A DNA stretch of 64,000 nucleotides, taken from positions 62,001 to 126,000 of the forward strand of contig JBNJFY010000004.1 in NCBI GenBank assembly GCA_051747265.1. Reading direction: 5' to 3'. Position numbers and translations under genes: made by a program. Below, one piece after another: positions 34,535 through 43,877 of this stretch (the stretch's first letter is position 1; each line of letters begins with the position of its first letter). A model generated the notes under the pieces. It had not been told where the DNA came from. It searched no databases and was given only the letters and a program-made list of their open reading frames with translations. The DNA is from JBNJFY01 sp051747265 (GTDB lineage Bacteria; Bacteroidota; Rhodothermia; Balneolales; Balneolaceae).

Positions 34535-35602
34535 TTGTCTACCCGCGAAGATACTCATTTGCTCATCACCGGTGGGGCCGGTTTTATCGGATCCTGGTTG
34601 GCGGAGTATGCCTTGTCGCTGGGGGCGCGAGTCACGGTGATGGATGATTTATCCACGGGATTGGAAGAAAATCTGGTTCGCTGTTGGGGACACGAAAATT
34701 TTCATTTTTCGGCTTGTTCCATTTCCGATCATTCGCAACTTGCTGAATTAGCTGAACAAGCTACCCACATTGCCCATTTAGCCAGTCCGGTGGGGGTGGA
34801 TTGTGTAACCGATATCGGGCATCAACAGGGGCAGAAAATAACGCAAGAAATGGTGGCGGCCACTCGGTTATTGCTGGAGATTGTCCAGAAGAATGACGGC
34901 TCCCTTTTCTTTGCCTCATCATCCGAGGTGTATGTGACTCAATCGCCAGCCGATTCCGACCAAGCTTTGCTCGGCGAAGACAGCCCGCTGAATTTGCCGG
35001 AAGGTGACCGTTGGTGGTATGCTCGAATGAAAGCGCGAATCGAGCAAATGATAGATACCCAAATTTCTGTTCAATCAACGGGGCAAGCTATCGCCGGACG
35101 GTTATTCAACGTCACTGGTCCACGTCAACGTGTAGAGTACGGCATGGTATTACCCGCGTTTTCACAAGCTGCGCTTCATCAAAAACCAATGCCCGTATAT
35201 GGAGATGGAGGCCAGGTTCGATCGTTTAGTCATGTGTTTGATGTGATTCAAACCATTTGGGATCTGTTGCATGTAACGCTTTCCGATTGTCAAAATAGGT
35301 CGGTGATCAATATTGGCGCTTATCAACCTATTACCATGGAGGCATTGGCCGCAGAAGTGAATCGGCACTGGGGAAGGAAACCTGATCAGTGGATTGAATA
35401 TCAGACCGGGAGAAGACAAGAAGTCGAATATCGAGCTCCCGATTTGGGACGATTACGCCAATTGCCCGTTCATCAACCTCGCCAAGGAATTAAGCAGATC
35501 ATAACGGATATCAAAAAGTGGTATCAAAACCCAGAAGCTGTAAACCCATTTGATTTGCCCATTGCGACCAATCCTTCGCCAAAAGCATCAGTAGGGAGTT
35601 AG
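34535..35602 (+). CDS. NAD-dependent sugar epimerase/dehydratase (extended SDR)
   Basis: A 355-aa extended short-chain dehydrogenase starting at TTG. The dinucleotide motif TGGAGFIGSWLAEY is at ~12-25, followed by the acidic MDDLSTGLEEN. The catalytic YxxxK is Y-A-R-M-K in WWYARMKARIEQ. The substrate loop GRLFNVTGPRQR and the C-terminal INIGAYQPITMEALA are typical of UDP-sugar epimerases and decarboxylases. It converts a nucleotide sugar, but the sugar cannot be told. It is followed after 2 bp by UDP-GlcNAc 2-epimerase, so both belong to a surface polymer pathway. The Ser part of the triad lies in FFASSSEVYV. Confidence 0.85.
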   Translation: MSTREDTHLLITGGAGFIGSWLAEYALSLGARVTVMDDLSTGLEENLVRCWGHENFHFSACSISDHSQLAELAEQATHIAHLASPVGVDCVTDIGHQQGQKITQEMVAATRLLLEIVQKNDGSLFFASSSEVYVTQSPADSDQALLGEDSPLNLPEGDRWWYARMKARIEQMIDTQISVQSTGQAIAGRLFNVTGPRQRVEYGMVLPAFSQAALHQKPMPVYGDGGQVRSFSHVFDVIQTIWDLLHVTLSDCQNRSVINIGAYQPITMEALAAEVNRHWGRKPDQWIEYQTGRRQEVEYRAPDLGRLRQLPVHQPRQGIKQIITDIKKWYQNPEAVNPFDLPIATNPSPKASVGS

Positions 35603-35604
35603 AT

Positions 35605-36738
35605 ATGGCCCATATTGAGGTAGTGGTAGGAACCAGGCCCAATGTGGTGAAAGCAGCTCCCCTGTGTAAGGCTCTGTTACGACAAACACAGTGTGAGCCA
35701 CATTTACTGGTCGTACACCAGCATACCGATGCCAACATGTTGCAGATGATCATCAAGGAGTTGAATCTGCAATCGATGGTTCCCATCCATGATGTGTATT
35801 TGAGAAGAGCCACATTTCATGACCGCGATGACCGTTTGCAGGAGCTACGCGGTAGTATCCAATCCTATTGGGAAACAAATACTCCTGATATGGTTGTAGC
35901 CATTGGGGATGTAGATACGACCTTGGCCACGGCTCAAGCCGCATCGGAGTTGGGATTACCCTTGGTTCACGTGGAAGCCGGCTTACGCAGTAATAATCCT
36001 GAAATGGCGGAAGAACATAACCGAATGGCCACCGATCAATTGTCCGATTTGTTGCTGGTCACTAAACCTTATGCTACCCAACAATTGCTACACGAAGGGT
36101 TTAAGCCCCATCAGATAGTGGAAACCGGTAATGTGGCATTGGATGCCATGGAGTTGGTGCGGCCGGAACCGATAAGGGAACAATCAGAGAAAAAATCGGA
36201 AGGCCTAACGTTACTATTGACCCTTCATCGAGCCGAAAACGTAGATCGTATCGAACGCCTGTCCCAATTACCCAGGTTGTTGGATGCGTTGGTGAGCAAA
36301 CTACCTGTAGATGGTATCTGGTTTCCCGTCCACCCACGAACTCAAAAGCGCTTAGAAGAATTTTCAATAGGGGAGCAGTTGCGGCAAATAGAGCAGCTAA
36401 ACTGCCTTCCACCGTTGGGTTATGTAGAGTTCATTCGAAAACTTAGTGCTGCTGATGGCGTGCTTACCGATTCCGGCGGGGTGCAAGAGGAAAGTACTTT
36501 TCTGAAGAAACCTTGCGTGGTTCTACGCACGGAGACCGAGCATGAACACGCAATGGATTTAGACTACCTATCCTTGTTTCCATTATCCGAGGTTGAATCT
36601 AAGGTGGGACAGATCGTCAACTTGTTGCAGCGACCTACTCACCCCAACGAATTACCAAGATCTACCGCATCGGCCAGCATGAGAGCGGCAAAAGCTATTA
36701 ATCGGTTGGCTGAGCGATTGCAAATGATGGAATCATAA
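35605..36738 (+). CDS. wecB: UDP-N-acetylglucosamine 2-epimerase (non-hydrolysing)
   Basis: A 377-aa GT-B-fold enzyme that interconverts UDP-GlcNAc and UDP-ManNAc. Motifs are VVGTRPNVVKAAPL (~7-20), HVEAGLRS, MAEEHNRMATDQLSD, LTLHRAENVD, PVHPRT, and TDSGGVQEE near residue 290. UDP-ManNAc feeds surface polysaccharides such as enterobacterial common antigen or teichuronic acids. The EHNR motif keeps the residues that bind the sugar, although the usual P-E-E-x-N-R reads A-E-E-H-N-R. It lies at the end of the exosortase/epimerase run. The symbol is by family. Confidence 0.92.
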   Translation: MAHIEVVVGTRPNVVKAAPLCKALLRQTQCEPHLLVVHQHTDANMLQMIIKELNLQSMVPIHDVYLRRATFHDRDDRLQELRGSIQSYWETNTPDMVVAIGDVDTTLATAQAASELGLPLVHVEAGLRSNNPEMAEEHNRMATDQLSDLLLVTKPYATQQLLHEGFKPHQIVETGNVALDAMELVRPEPIREQSEKKSEGLTLLLTLHRAENVDRIERLSQLPRLLDALVSKLPVDGIWFPVHPRTQKRLEEFSIGEQLRQIEQLNCLPPLGYVEFIRKLSAADGVLTDSGGVQEESTFLKKPCVVLRTETEHEHAMDLDYLSLFPLSEVESKVGQIVNLLQRPTHPNELPRSTASASMRAAKAINRLAERLQMMES

Positions 36739-36875
36739 CTAATTTTACGGTCTTATTATTAGTGAGTAATTCCAGTTGAGATGTAATTACAACAACTTGA
36801 GCAACCAGTTCCGGATTATGGATGGAGATATTGACGATCATCACCGGAATTATGTTGGGAAAGCAAAAAAATATT

Positions 36876-38393
36876 ATGAGTGAGCAAAATAACGCTAATC
36901 CGTCAAATGAGTCCAATGGATCGTCGTCATCAGATCAATTCTCTGATGATCAGGCGCATCCACATTCCAATGAAGCAACTCAAGCCAAATACAAACGGCA
37001 TCGGTCTCATTTGCAACAGATTTTCCACTACGCCCTAGAGGAAACCGAGCCAAGTAGATTGGTTCGCAAACACATATCGTTTGACGCCGAGCACCGCCGA
37101 TTGATGGTGGGCGAACAGGAGGTGTTGTTATCCGAACAGGAACAAATTTGGGTGATTGGTGCCGGTAAAGCCGGCGGACGAATGGCCGAAGCTTGCGAAG
37201 AGGTGCTCGGTGATGCCATTAAAGATGGCATTGTGATTATTCCCCACAACGACAGCGATCAGTTTGAACAGGTTAAAGCTATTGCTATTGAAGAGGGCGT
37301 CTCTCGTCGGCGCGCGAATCGGAAATTACGTCGTCAACAACGTATCCAGCGTTTTGAAGCCAGTCATCCCCTTCCCGATGAAGACTCTGTTGCCGCATCC
37401 TATGAATTACAATCGCTGACCAAACGAATTGGCGTGAATGATGTGGTACTGTTTCTTCTGTCCGGAGGTGCCTCATCACTGCTATGTTTGCCCGCGGGGA
37501 ATTTAGAATTGGAAGATATTCGCATTACCAACCAGCAACTGCTACGGGCCGGATGTTCCATTAGAGAGATCAATACGGTGCGCAAGCACATGTCCGCTAT
37601 CAAAGGGGGACAGCTATTGCAGTACCTCAAAGACGCGCGGGTGTATGATTTGGTGATTTCGGATGTTCCGGGTGATGATCCCGAAATTATCGGTAGTGGG
37701 CCCACCACCACCGATTCCACCACATTCACGGACGCCTTTCAGGTGTTGAAACGCTATCAGCTGTGGGATCAGATTCCGCATACGGTGAGAGCGCATATCG
37801 CCAAAGGCATGCATGGAGGATGGCCGGACACCCCCAAACCGGGCTCCGATATGTTATGCGACCACACCAACTACATCATCGGTTCCGCCCGTATTTTTGC
37901 GCGTAAATGCGCCCAAAAAGCAGAAGAGCTGGGCTATCATACTTGGTTCACCGATTCGCCTTATGATGATGACGTTCGTTCGGTATCCAAGCAAGTGGCC
38001 GCGCAGTCCTTGCAGGTATTGAAGAGTGATGAGCCGGTGGCCAAACCCGGCGCGCTGGTTTTCTATGGGGAAAGCACAGTAGAGGTGGATGCCGATGGAA
38101 AAGGGGGGCGCAATCAGGAGTTGGCATTAACAACCGCCCTTTCCCTGGAGGGGCAACACCATATCAGTATACTTGCTGCCGGTACCGATGGCATCGATGG
38201 CCCTACTAACGCAGCTGGTGGTTTGGTCAACGCTCTTTCTACCTTGACCGCTCGCAGCGAATCCCGTCAGCCAGAGGAATATTTGCGCCGGCACGACGCT
38301 TATCATTTTCTACAAGAGAACGACGAATTGCTGATAACCGGTCCCACAGGCAATAATGTTATGGATATCGTTGTAGCTCTGATTGAAAAATAA
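36876..38393 (+). CDS. Glycerate 2-kinase (MOFRL family)
   Basis: About 505 aa from the ATG at 36876 (MSEQNNANPSNES). The start at 36822 would add 18 unlikely residues. The N-terminal 40 residues are low-complexity Ser/Asn/Gln rich. The kinase body follows: VIGAGKAGGRMAEA, ASHPLPDEDSVAASYEL, FLLSGGASSLL, NTVRKHMSAIKGGQLL, ISDVPGDDPEIIGSGPT and, in the MOFRL domain, ILAAGTDGIDGPTNAAGG. The enzyme makes 2-phosphoglycerate from D-glycerate for glyoxylate, serine or sugar-acid catabolism. It is longer than most (about 420-450 aa) by the N-terminal tail and by an insert near 95-120. Confidence 0.9.
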   Translation: MSEQNNANPSNESNGSSSSDQFSDDQAHPHSNEATQAKYKRHRSHLQQIFHYALEETEPSRLVRKHISFDAEHRRLMVGEQEVLLSEQEQIWVIGAGKAGGRMAEACEEVLGDAIKDGIVIIPHNDSDQFEQVKAIAIEEGVSRRRANRKLRRQQRIQRFEASHPLPDEDSVAASYELQSLTKRIGVNDVVLFLLSGGASSLLCLPAGNLELEDIRITNQQLLRAGCSIREINTVRKHMSAIKGGQLLQYLKDARVYDLVISDVPGDDPEIIGSGPTTTDSTTFTDAFQVLKRYQLWDQIPHTVRAHIAKGMHGGWPDTPKPGSDMLCDHTNYIIGSARIFARKCAQKAEELGYHTWFTDSPYDDDVRSVSKQVAAQSLQVLKSDEPVAKPGALVFYGESTVEVDADGKGGRNQELALTTALSLEGQHHISILAAGTDGIDGPTNAAGGLVNALSTLTARSESRQPEEYLRRHDAYHFLQENDELLITGPTGNNVMDIVVALIEK

Positions 38394-38771
38394 AATCAAC
38401 CCATATAAAGTTGATTGACATAAATGAAGACGATATTTTAAGATCGAACTCAGATCAATAAACCGTGATGCTTTCATGCACAAAGCAGGAAACGATCGTT
38501 TCTATTCAATCTCTCACCAACACATTCATCCTGCCTTAACTCATCTGTAATTATTTCGTTCTCATATCTCGCGTTTCGAATCTGTGATTGTATTGCTTAA
38601 CCATGGTGAATAGCCCGCGATTATGCGTATTCAACCAAAGCAGATGAGTCAGTCACCATATCCATACATGGAGTGTAACTGCCCTGGGATTTGTATGTCC
38701 ATAGACGCCAAGAATACAGGGACTCATTATGGCTGTTTTCCACAAACCAAATCTAAACACCAACTCAAGCT
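38394..38771. other. Spacer upstream of the sodium symporter with a perfect palindrome
   Basis: 378 bp, no ORF. GAAACGATCGTTTC at 38489-38502 is a perfect 14-bp palindrome, about 270 bp upstream of the symporter start and 96 bp after the kinase stop. It could be a regulator site. No matching regulator is in the window. Confidence 0.45.
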
Positions 38772-40250
38772 ATGCACATAATTGATTTAAGCATCTTTGT
38801 GATTTATATGGCCGGTATGTTGGGAGTAGGGTATTACTTCTTGCGTACCAACAAAGGAGCCGATGATTATTATGTGGGCGGACGCAAAATGAGTAGTCTG
38901 CATATCGGTCTGTCGGTAGTGGCAACGGATGTCGGAGGGGGGTTCAGTATCGGACTGGGTGGTCTCGGATTTACCATGGGACTCTCCGGATCCTGGATGC
39001 TGTTCACTGGTTTGATTGGCGCTTGGTTGGCCGCGGTCTTCTTGATTCCCAAAGTGAAAGGGAATCGCGCGTTTGATACGGCTTATACCTTTCCGCAGGT
39101 TTTTAAACACTATTTCAACGCCCGGGTGGCCCTGGTCGCGGGCATCATATCGGCCATTGGCTATGCCGGTTTTACCAGCGCGCAAATTTTAGCCGGAGCC
39201 AAACTAGCCAACGGAACCTTCTCCAACCTGGATCTGAACACCGCGCTGATCATCATGGGATTAATCGCTGTTATCTATACCGTTATGGGTGGATTGAAAG
39301 CGGTGATCTATACAGATACCATACAGTGGGCCATCTTGATGATGGGGCTAATCTTTATCGGCATCCCTATTTCCTATTCAGCGGTGGGCGGCTGGGAGGC
39401 TGTACAAGCTACGTTGGAACCGGAAATGTTGACTCTGACTAATGTATCCTGGCAGGATTTGGTATACTGGGTGGTCACTATTATTCCCATCTGGTTTGTG
39501 GGCATGACGCTCTACCAACGAATTTACGCCTGTAATGATGAGAAAACCGCGAAGCGAGCTTGGTATCTGGCCGCGGTGTTTGAATGGCCCATTATGGCCT
39601 TTATGGGGGTATTACTGGGGCTATTCGCCAAAGTTGGTGCCGATCAGGGTATGTTCGACTACCTGGGCGCCGCCAATGTGTCGGATACCGATCCGGAAAC
39701 GGGGTTGCCTATGCTACTGCGCACCGTCTTACCGGTGGGATTGATGGGCCTGATGATGTCGGCCTACTTTTCGGCAATATTATCTACCGCGGATAGTTGC
39801 CTAATGGCTTCATCCGGGAACGTGGTCTCCGATATTATCGGTCATTTCCGGGATATGGATCCGAATAGTGATCGCTTTTTGCGGTTTTCCCAAATCACCA
39901 CCGCGGTGATTGGCGGTTTGGCCCTGATATTAGCGCTATCTATGACCAGTGTATTAGACCTGATGTTACAATCGTACTCCTTTATGGTTTCCGGATTGTT
40001 TGTTCCCATAATTGGAGCGTTATATTGGAAAAAAAGCAGTAGCGTGGGAGCGTTATCAGCCATGATTATTGGTGGTGCTACCACCGTGTATCTGAGTTCA
40101 GGGTTATTTCCCATGGGCATGGGCGACGGCTTTTTAGGATTAATGTGGCAGTCTATTACGCTTCCCTACGGGCTGGATCCCAATGTGTTTGGAATTACTG
40201 CCTCGGCATTGGTTTTTGTGGCCGGCTCCTTGTTTTATCCGGATGATTAG
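38772..40250 (+). CDS. Sodium:solute symporter family transporter
   Basis: A 492-aa protein with about 13 transmembrane spans of the LeuT-fold SSS family. The start IDLSIFVIYMAGMLGVGYYF and the segment RTNKGADDYYVGGRKMSS are typical for the family, as is the sodium-site region TADSCLMASSGNVVSDI. It couples Na+ influx to uptake of an organic solute such as an amino acid, sugar or organic acid. The substrate cannot be told. It is followed by a GNAT and amino-acid racemase and amidohydrolase genes, which make an amino acid or N-acyl amino acid plausible. Confidence 0.88.
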   Translation: MHIIDLSIFVIYMAGMLGVGYYFLRTNKGADDYYVGGRKMSSLHIGLSVVATDVGGGFSIGLGGLGFTMGLSGSWMLFTGLIGAWLAAVFLIPKVKGNRAFDTAYTFPQVFKHYFNARVALVAGIISAIGYAGFTSAQILAGAKLANGTFSNLDLNTALIIMGLIAVIYTVMGGLKAVIYTDTIQWAILMMGLIFIGIPISYSAVGGWEAVQATLEPEMLTLTNVSWQDLVYWVVTIIPIWFVGMTLYQRIYACNDEKTAKRAWYLAAVFEWPIMAFMGVLLGLFAKVGADQGMFDYLGAANVSDTDPETGLPMLLRTVLPVGLMGLMMSAYFSAILSTADSCLMASSGNVVSDIIGHFRDMDPNSDRFLRFSQITTAVIGGLALILALSMTSVLDLMLQSYSFMVSGLFVPIIGALYWKKSSSVGALSAMIIGGATTVYLSSGLFPMGMGDGFLGLMWQSITLPYGLDPNVFGITASALVFVAGSLFYPDD

Positions 40251-40334
40251 CTAAAATAGATGGTTACCTGACATGGTGATAACCTTGTTTTTACTACATT
40301 ACCGTTATAATTCGAACCGTTTAGATTACAGATC

Positions 40335-40784
40335 ATGATTCAATACGGAATTGCGACCTCGGATGATGATAATCCAACATCGTTTAGCCGCGATGATATT
40401 GCGGATTTTCTCAATACACACCTCGATGAATATGGAGATGAGCGTGACGCCATCCTCAAATGCATAGGGTATGCCTATGGTGATGGCGAAGGCCAGGACG
40501 GTCAAATTTTGATCGCTTGGGATGATGAAAAAGATATCATTGTTGGCGCGGTGATTATTAATGACACCAATATGGGAGGGTATATCCCTGAGCATATTTT
40601 GGTCTATATCGCTGTGCATGGAGAATATCGTGGACAGGGATTAGGCAAAGGGCTCATGGAGCGCATTATCGAAGCCACCGAAGGTGATATAGCGCTGCAT
40701 GTGGAGCCGGAGAATCCAGCGAAATTCTTGTATGAGAAGTATGGATTCACCAATAAATATCTGGAAATGCGCCTGCATAAATAG
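40335..40784 (+). CDS. GNAT-family N-acetyltransferase
   Basis: A 149-aa acyltransferase. The acetyl-CoA pyrophosphate motif A is visible as HGEYRGQGLGKGLMERIIE (R/Q-x-x-G-x-G/A). The end ENPAKFLYEKYGFTN is the usual GNAT C-terminal motif. It moves an acetyl group to an amine of a small molecule or protein. The N-terminal half is acidic. It lies 30 bp before an amino-acid racemase, so an amino-acid substrate is possible. No closer assignment is supported. Confidence 0.85.
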   Translation: MIQYGIATSDDDNPTSFSRDDIADFLNTHLDEYGDERDAILKCIGYAYGDGEGQDGQILIAWDDEKDIIVGAVIINDTNMGGYIPEHILVYIAVHGEYRGQGLGKGLMERIIEATEGDIALHVEPENPAKFLYEKYGFTNKYLEMRLHK

Positions 40785-40814
40785 GCCCATAAATATTTTC
40801 ATCGAGATTTAAGA

Positions 40815-41888
40815 ATGGCTTATCTAAAGCTATACCGCGACAAACTTCGCCATAATTACGAATACTTGGATCAACTATTCAAGGAAAACGGTATCAAGTG
40901 GGGCATTACCACCAAGTTGCTCTGCGGAAACCGCGACTACCTGAAGGAAGTGATCGATCTGGGAATTATCGAGATGCTGGATTCCCGGGTTAGTAACCTG
41001 AAAACCATCAAGGAGATCGAACCCAACTCCCGTACGGTGTACATTAAACCACCGCCTAAGGATATCATTCCTGACGTGATACGCTATGCCGATGTGAGTC
41101 TGAACAGCGAACTCTCCACCATGCACTTGCTATCCGAAGAGGCGGTAAAGCAGGATAAAGTGCATGAAGTGATCATCATGATTGAGATGGGAGATCTGCG
41201 TGAAGGCGTGATGCGCGAGGATCTGCTGGATTTCTACGAAGAGGTGTTTGAACTGCCCGGCATCATCGTGAGTGGACTGGGTACCAACCTCAATTGTCTG
41301 CACGGTGTAATGCCCGATCAGGACAAATTGATCCAGTTGGCGCTCTACAAGCAGATTATTGAACTGCGGTTCAACAAAGATATTCCGTTTATATCCGGCG
41401 GTACCACGGTGACTATTCCCCTATTACTGCGCAATCAGTTACCGGCAGGTATCAATCACTTCCGTGTGGGCGAGGCGCTCTTTTTCGGGAAGGATCTATT
41501 TACCGGTGGCGTTATCGACGGTATGGATCCGGGTGTGTTTGAGTTGTATGCTCAGATTATAGAAGTGAGTGAAAAACCGATGGTGCCCAGTGGCGAATTA
41601 GGGGAAACCCCTCAGGGCAAGACCATGGAGTTCAAAGAAGAAGATATGGGCAAAACATCCTATCGAGCAATTCTCGATGTAGGATACCTGGATATCAATC
41701 CCGATTTTTTGATTGGCCAGCAAGACGATGTGGAGATTATTGATGCCAGCTCGGATATGCTAATTGCCGATGTCGGGCAAAATGAAAACGATTACAAAGT
41801 AGGTGACTTCATCCGTTTTCGTCTGAAATACATGGGGGCATTAAGCTTGATGAATTCCGACTATATCGATAAAGTAGTCGAAGAGTGA
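40815..41888 (+). CDS. Alanine/ornithine-racemase-family PLP enzyme
   Basis: A 357-aa fold-type III PLP enzyme of the ornithine-racemase/YhfX type. It differs from the classical Alr encoded at 43878. The PLP lysine is K34 in GITTKLLCGN. The LGTNLNCLHG, ISGGTTVTIPLLL and NHFRVGEALFFG regions match this family. The C-terminal part has DVGYLDINPDFL and ADVGQNENDYKVGDFIRFRL. It probably racemises or epimerises an amino acid such as ornithine; the substrate is not proven. It follows the GNAT by 30 bp and precedes a free M23 domain, an M20 amidohydrolase and Alr. Confidence 0.8.
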   Translation: MAYLKLYRDKLRHNYEYLDQLFKENGIKWGITTKLLCGNRDYLKEVIDLGIIEMLDSRVSNLKTIKEIEPNSRTVYIKPPPKDIIPDVIRYADVSLNSELSTMHLLSEEAVKQDKVHEVIIMIEMGDLREGVMREDLLDFYEEVFELPGIIVSGLGTNLNCLHGVMPDQDKLIQLALYKQIIELRFNKDIPFISGGTTVTIPLLLRNQLPAGINHFRVGEALFFGKDLFTGGVIDGMDPGVFELYAQIIEVSEKPMVPSGELGETPQGKTMEFKEEDMGKTSYRAILDVGYLDINPDFLIGQQDDVEIIDASSDMLIADVGQNENDYKVGDFIRFRLKYMGALSLMNSDYIDKVVEE

Positions 41889-41988
41889 CGCTCAACAGCG
41901 GTCCAAGGGGTAATCCTGAATCGATTTGTGGAGTGTATCGATAGAATAGAGTAGTCGGAAAATAGAATGCTAAAAATATCACAGTTAC

Positions 41989-42588
41989 ATGCCTACATCT
42001 CCAATTCAGTGGGATCAGTTTGATTTTGCACCGGTTATTCACGTACCACAGGAGCTGCAGCCTGTAGATCTCACCAATGGCTATGATCCCCAGTATCTGC
42101 GCTCCATCGGGTGGGGGATCGGGGGATACAACGAACACCGTCCCCAAATGTATCTCGCTGACCATTTCGAAGGCCAACGCAATATCCACATGGGCGTGGA
42201 TATCTGGACACCGGCCCGTACACCTTTTTATGCCTTTTGGGATGGCGAAATTGCTTATCTGGCCAATAATGATCGACAGGGAGATTATGGCCCTACCATC
42301 ATAACCAAGCATGATCTCGGTCATGAGCTACTGTTCGCCTTACATGGTCACCTTTCCGTTGATTCATTGAAAGACAAGTCCGTTGGGCAATCTTTCGGTC
42401 GGGGTGAACAGCTAGGCTGGATTGGAAATGAAGAGGAGAATGGGGGCTGGGTACCCCATCTGCATTTTCAGCTTTCTTTGCAGGATCCGGGCGAAGCGGA
42501 TATGCCCGGAGTGGTGGCCCCCGAGGATCGAGCCGAAGCATTACAAATTTATCCTGATCCGGCCCCCATTTTGGAGCCAATTCATTGA
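41989..42588 (+). CDS. Free-standing M23-type peptidase domain protein
   Basis: A 199-aa protein without a signal peptide, so it is probably cytoplasmic. Peptidase-family M23 zinc ligands are complete: H67 and D71 in IHMGVD, H119 in ALHGHLS and H159 in PHLHF. The ending PGVVAPEDRAEALQIYPDPAPIL is like the segment that precedes the aminotransferase part of large class III aminotransferase/APH/M23 fusion proteins. Classical M23 enzymes cut peptidoglycan cross-links outside the cell, and the missing export signal argues against that. I infer an amino-acid-linked role, as for those fusions. Confidence 0.72.
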   Translation: MPTSPIQWDQFDFAPVIHVPQELQPVDLTNGYDPQYLRSIGWGIGGYNEHRPQMYLADHFEGQRNIHMGVDIWTPARTPFYAFWDGEIAYLANNDRQGDYGPTIITKHDLGHELLFALHGHLSVDSLKDKSVGQSFGRGEQLGWIGNEEENGGWVPHLHFQLSLQDPGEADMPGVVAPEDRAEALQIYPDPAPILEPIH

Positions 42589-42670
42589 TCTGAATGCTTC
42601 GGTGCACCATCGAATTATATTATACTACGATCAGTGAACTGGTTATCATCTCAAGACAATATTATTCAGA

Positions 42671-43867
42671 ATGCCTGAACAAGTGGATGGCTTTATTGAC
42701 GAGCAATGGATTAGTCCCTGGACGGATCCGTTAACCCAACTGCGGCAATCCATTCACCAACGGCCAGAGACAGCTTTCCAAGAGCACCAGACCGCCCAAC
42801 GCATTCAGAAGTTTTTGAAAGAACATGGAGCCGATCAGCTCGATGCAGAGATTGGCGGAACCGGAATTGTGGCTACCTACAACGCCGCAGAATCAGGTCC
42901 GGTTACCATGATAAGAGCCGAGCTGGACGGGCTGCCCATCCAGGAACGTGAAACCCCACTTACCTATCGTTCGCAGACTGATGGCAAGATGCATGCTTGT
43001 GGCCATGATGGCCACATGACCACGGTAGCCGGTGTTGGAGCAGCATTATCGAAATTACAGCTCCAAAAAGGAATGGTGAAACTGTTGTTTCAGCCCGCAG
43101 AGGAAACCGGAGAGGGGGCGCTGGCCATGCTGGAAGATGGGGCATTTAAGAATCATGTTCCGGATTATATTTATGGTTTGCATAATCTGCCCGGATACCC
43201 CATGCATCAAGTGATTATTCGGGAAGACGTATTTGCCTCGGCCTCGGTGGGCATGAAGATTCACCTGGAGGGAGCTACCGCTCACGCTGCTCATCCTGAA
43301 GAAGGACGCAGCCCGGCCCAGGCGGTTAGCCAGCTCATCCCTATGATCGAAAGTTTGCCCCAACGGGCCACTAGTCTGGAACAGACCGCTAAAGCTACGG
43401 TCATTCACACCATATTAGGGGAGGAAGCCTTTGGCACCAGTCCGGGTACCGCCAAGGTGATGGCTACCCTTCGCTCTTATCAGAATAGCACATTGCAGGA
43501 GATGCAACATCGGATGGAAAAAGAGGCTCAGTTGATTGCGGAAGCCCACGGATTGGCCTGTCGGGTGGAGTGGACTGAGCCATTTGCGGCAACTACGTGT
43601 AACGCGGCAGCAGTGGAGACCATTCGACAGGCAGCTGAAGTTAATGAATTGGCGATTACGAAAGCCGAAAACCCCTTTGCGTGGTCAGAGGATTTTGGGC
43701 AGTTTACCAATAGATTCGACGGCGCTTTTTTTGGGTTGGGATCGGGCGTTGATCAACCGCCGTTGCATGCTTCCGACTACGACTTCCCTGATGAGTTGAT
43801 TTCTACCGGGGTTCGTTTATTTTTATCGATTATCGCCCAACACAATGGATTGCAAGAACGAAACTAG
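42671..43867 (+). CDS. M20-family amidohydrolase (N-acyl amino acid hydrolase-like)
   Basis: A 398-aa metalloenzyme of the M20D/amidohydrolase group. Metal-site motifs are MHACGHDGHMT (~108-118) and QPAEETGEGALAML (~140-153). The dimerisation insert has the ATAHAAHPEEGRSPAQA signature. It hydrolyses N-acylated or similar amino acids, or peptides, to free amino acids. Context with a symporter, two racemases and a GNAT supports an amino-acid scavenging function. No signal peptide is present. The gene runs 10 bp into alr, so the two are probably co-transcribed. Confidence 0.88.
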   Translation: MPEQVDGFIDEQWISPWTDPLTQLRQSIHQRPETAFQEHQTAQRIQKFLKEHGADQLDAEIGGTGIVATYNAAESGPVTMIRAELDGLPIQERETPLTYRSQTDGKMHACGHDGHMTTVAGVGAALSKLQLQKGMVKLLFQPAEETGEGALAMLEDGAFKNHVPDYIYGLHNLPGYPMHQVIIREDVFASASVGMKIHLEGATAHAAHPEEGRSPAQAVSQLIPMIESLPQRATSLEQTAKATVIHTILGEEAFGTSPGTAKVMATLRSYQNSTLQEMQHRMEKEAQLIAEAHGLACRVEWTEPFAATTCNAAAVETIRQAAEVNELAITKAENPFAWSEDFGQFTNRFDGAFFGLGSGVDQPPLHASDYDFPDELISTGVRLFLSIIAQHNGLQERN

Positions 43868-43877
43868 ATAACGGTTT

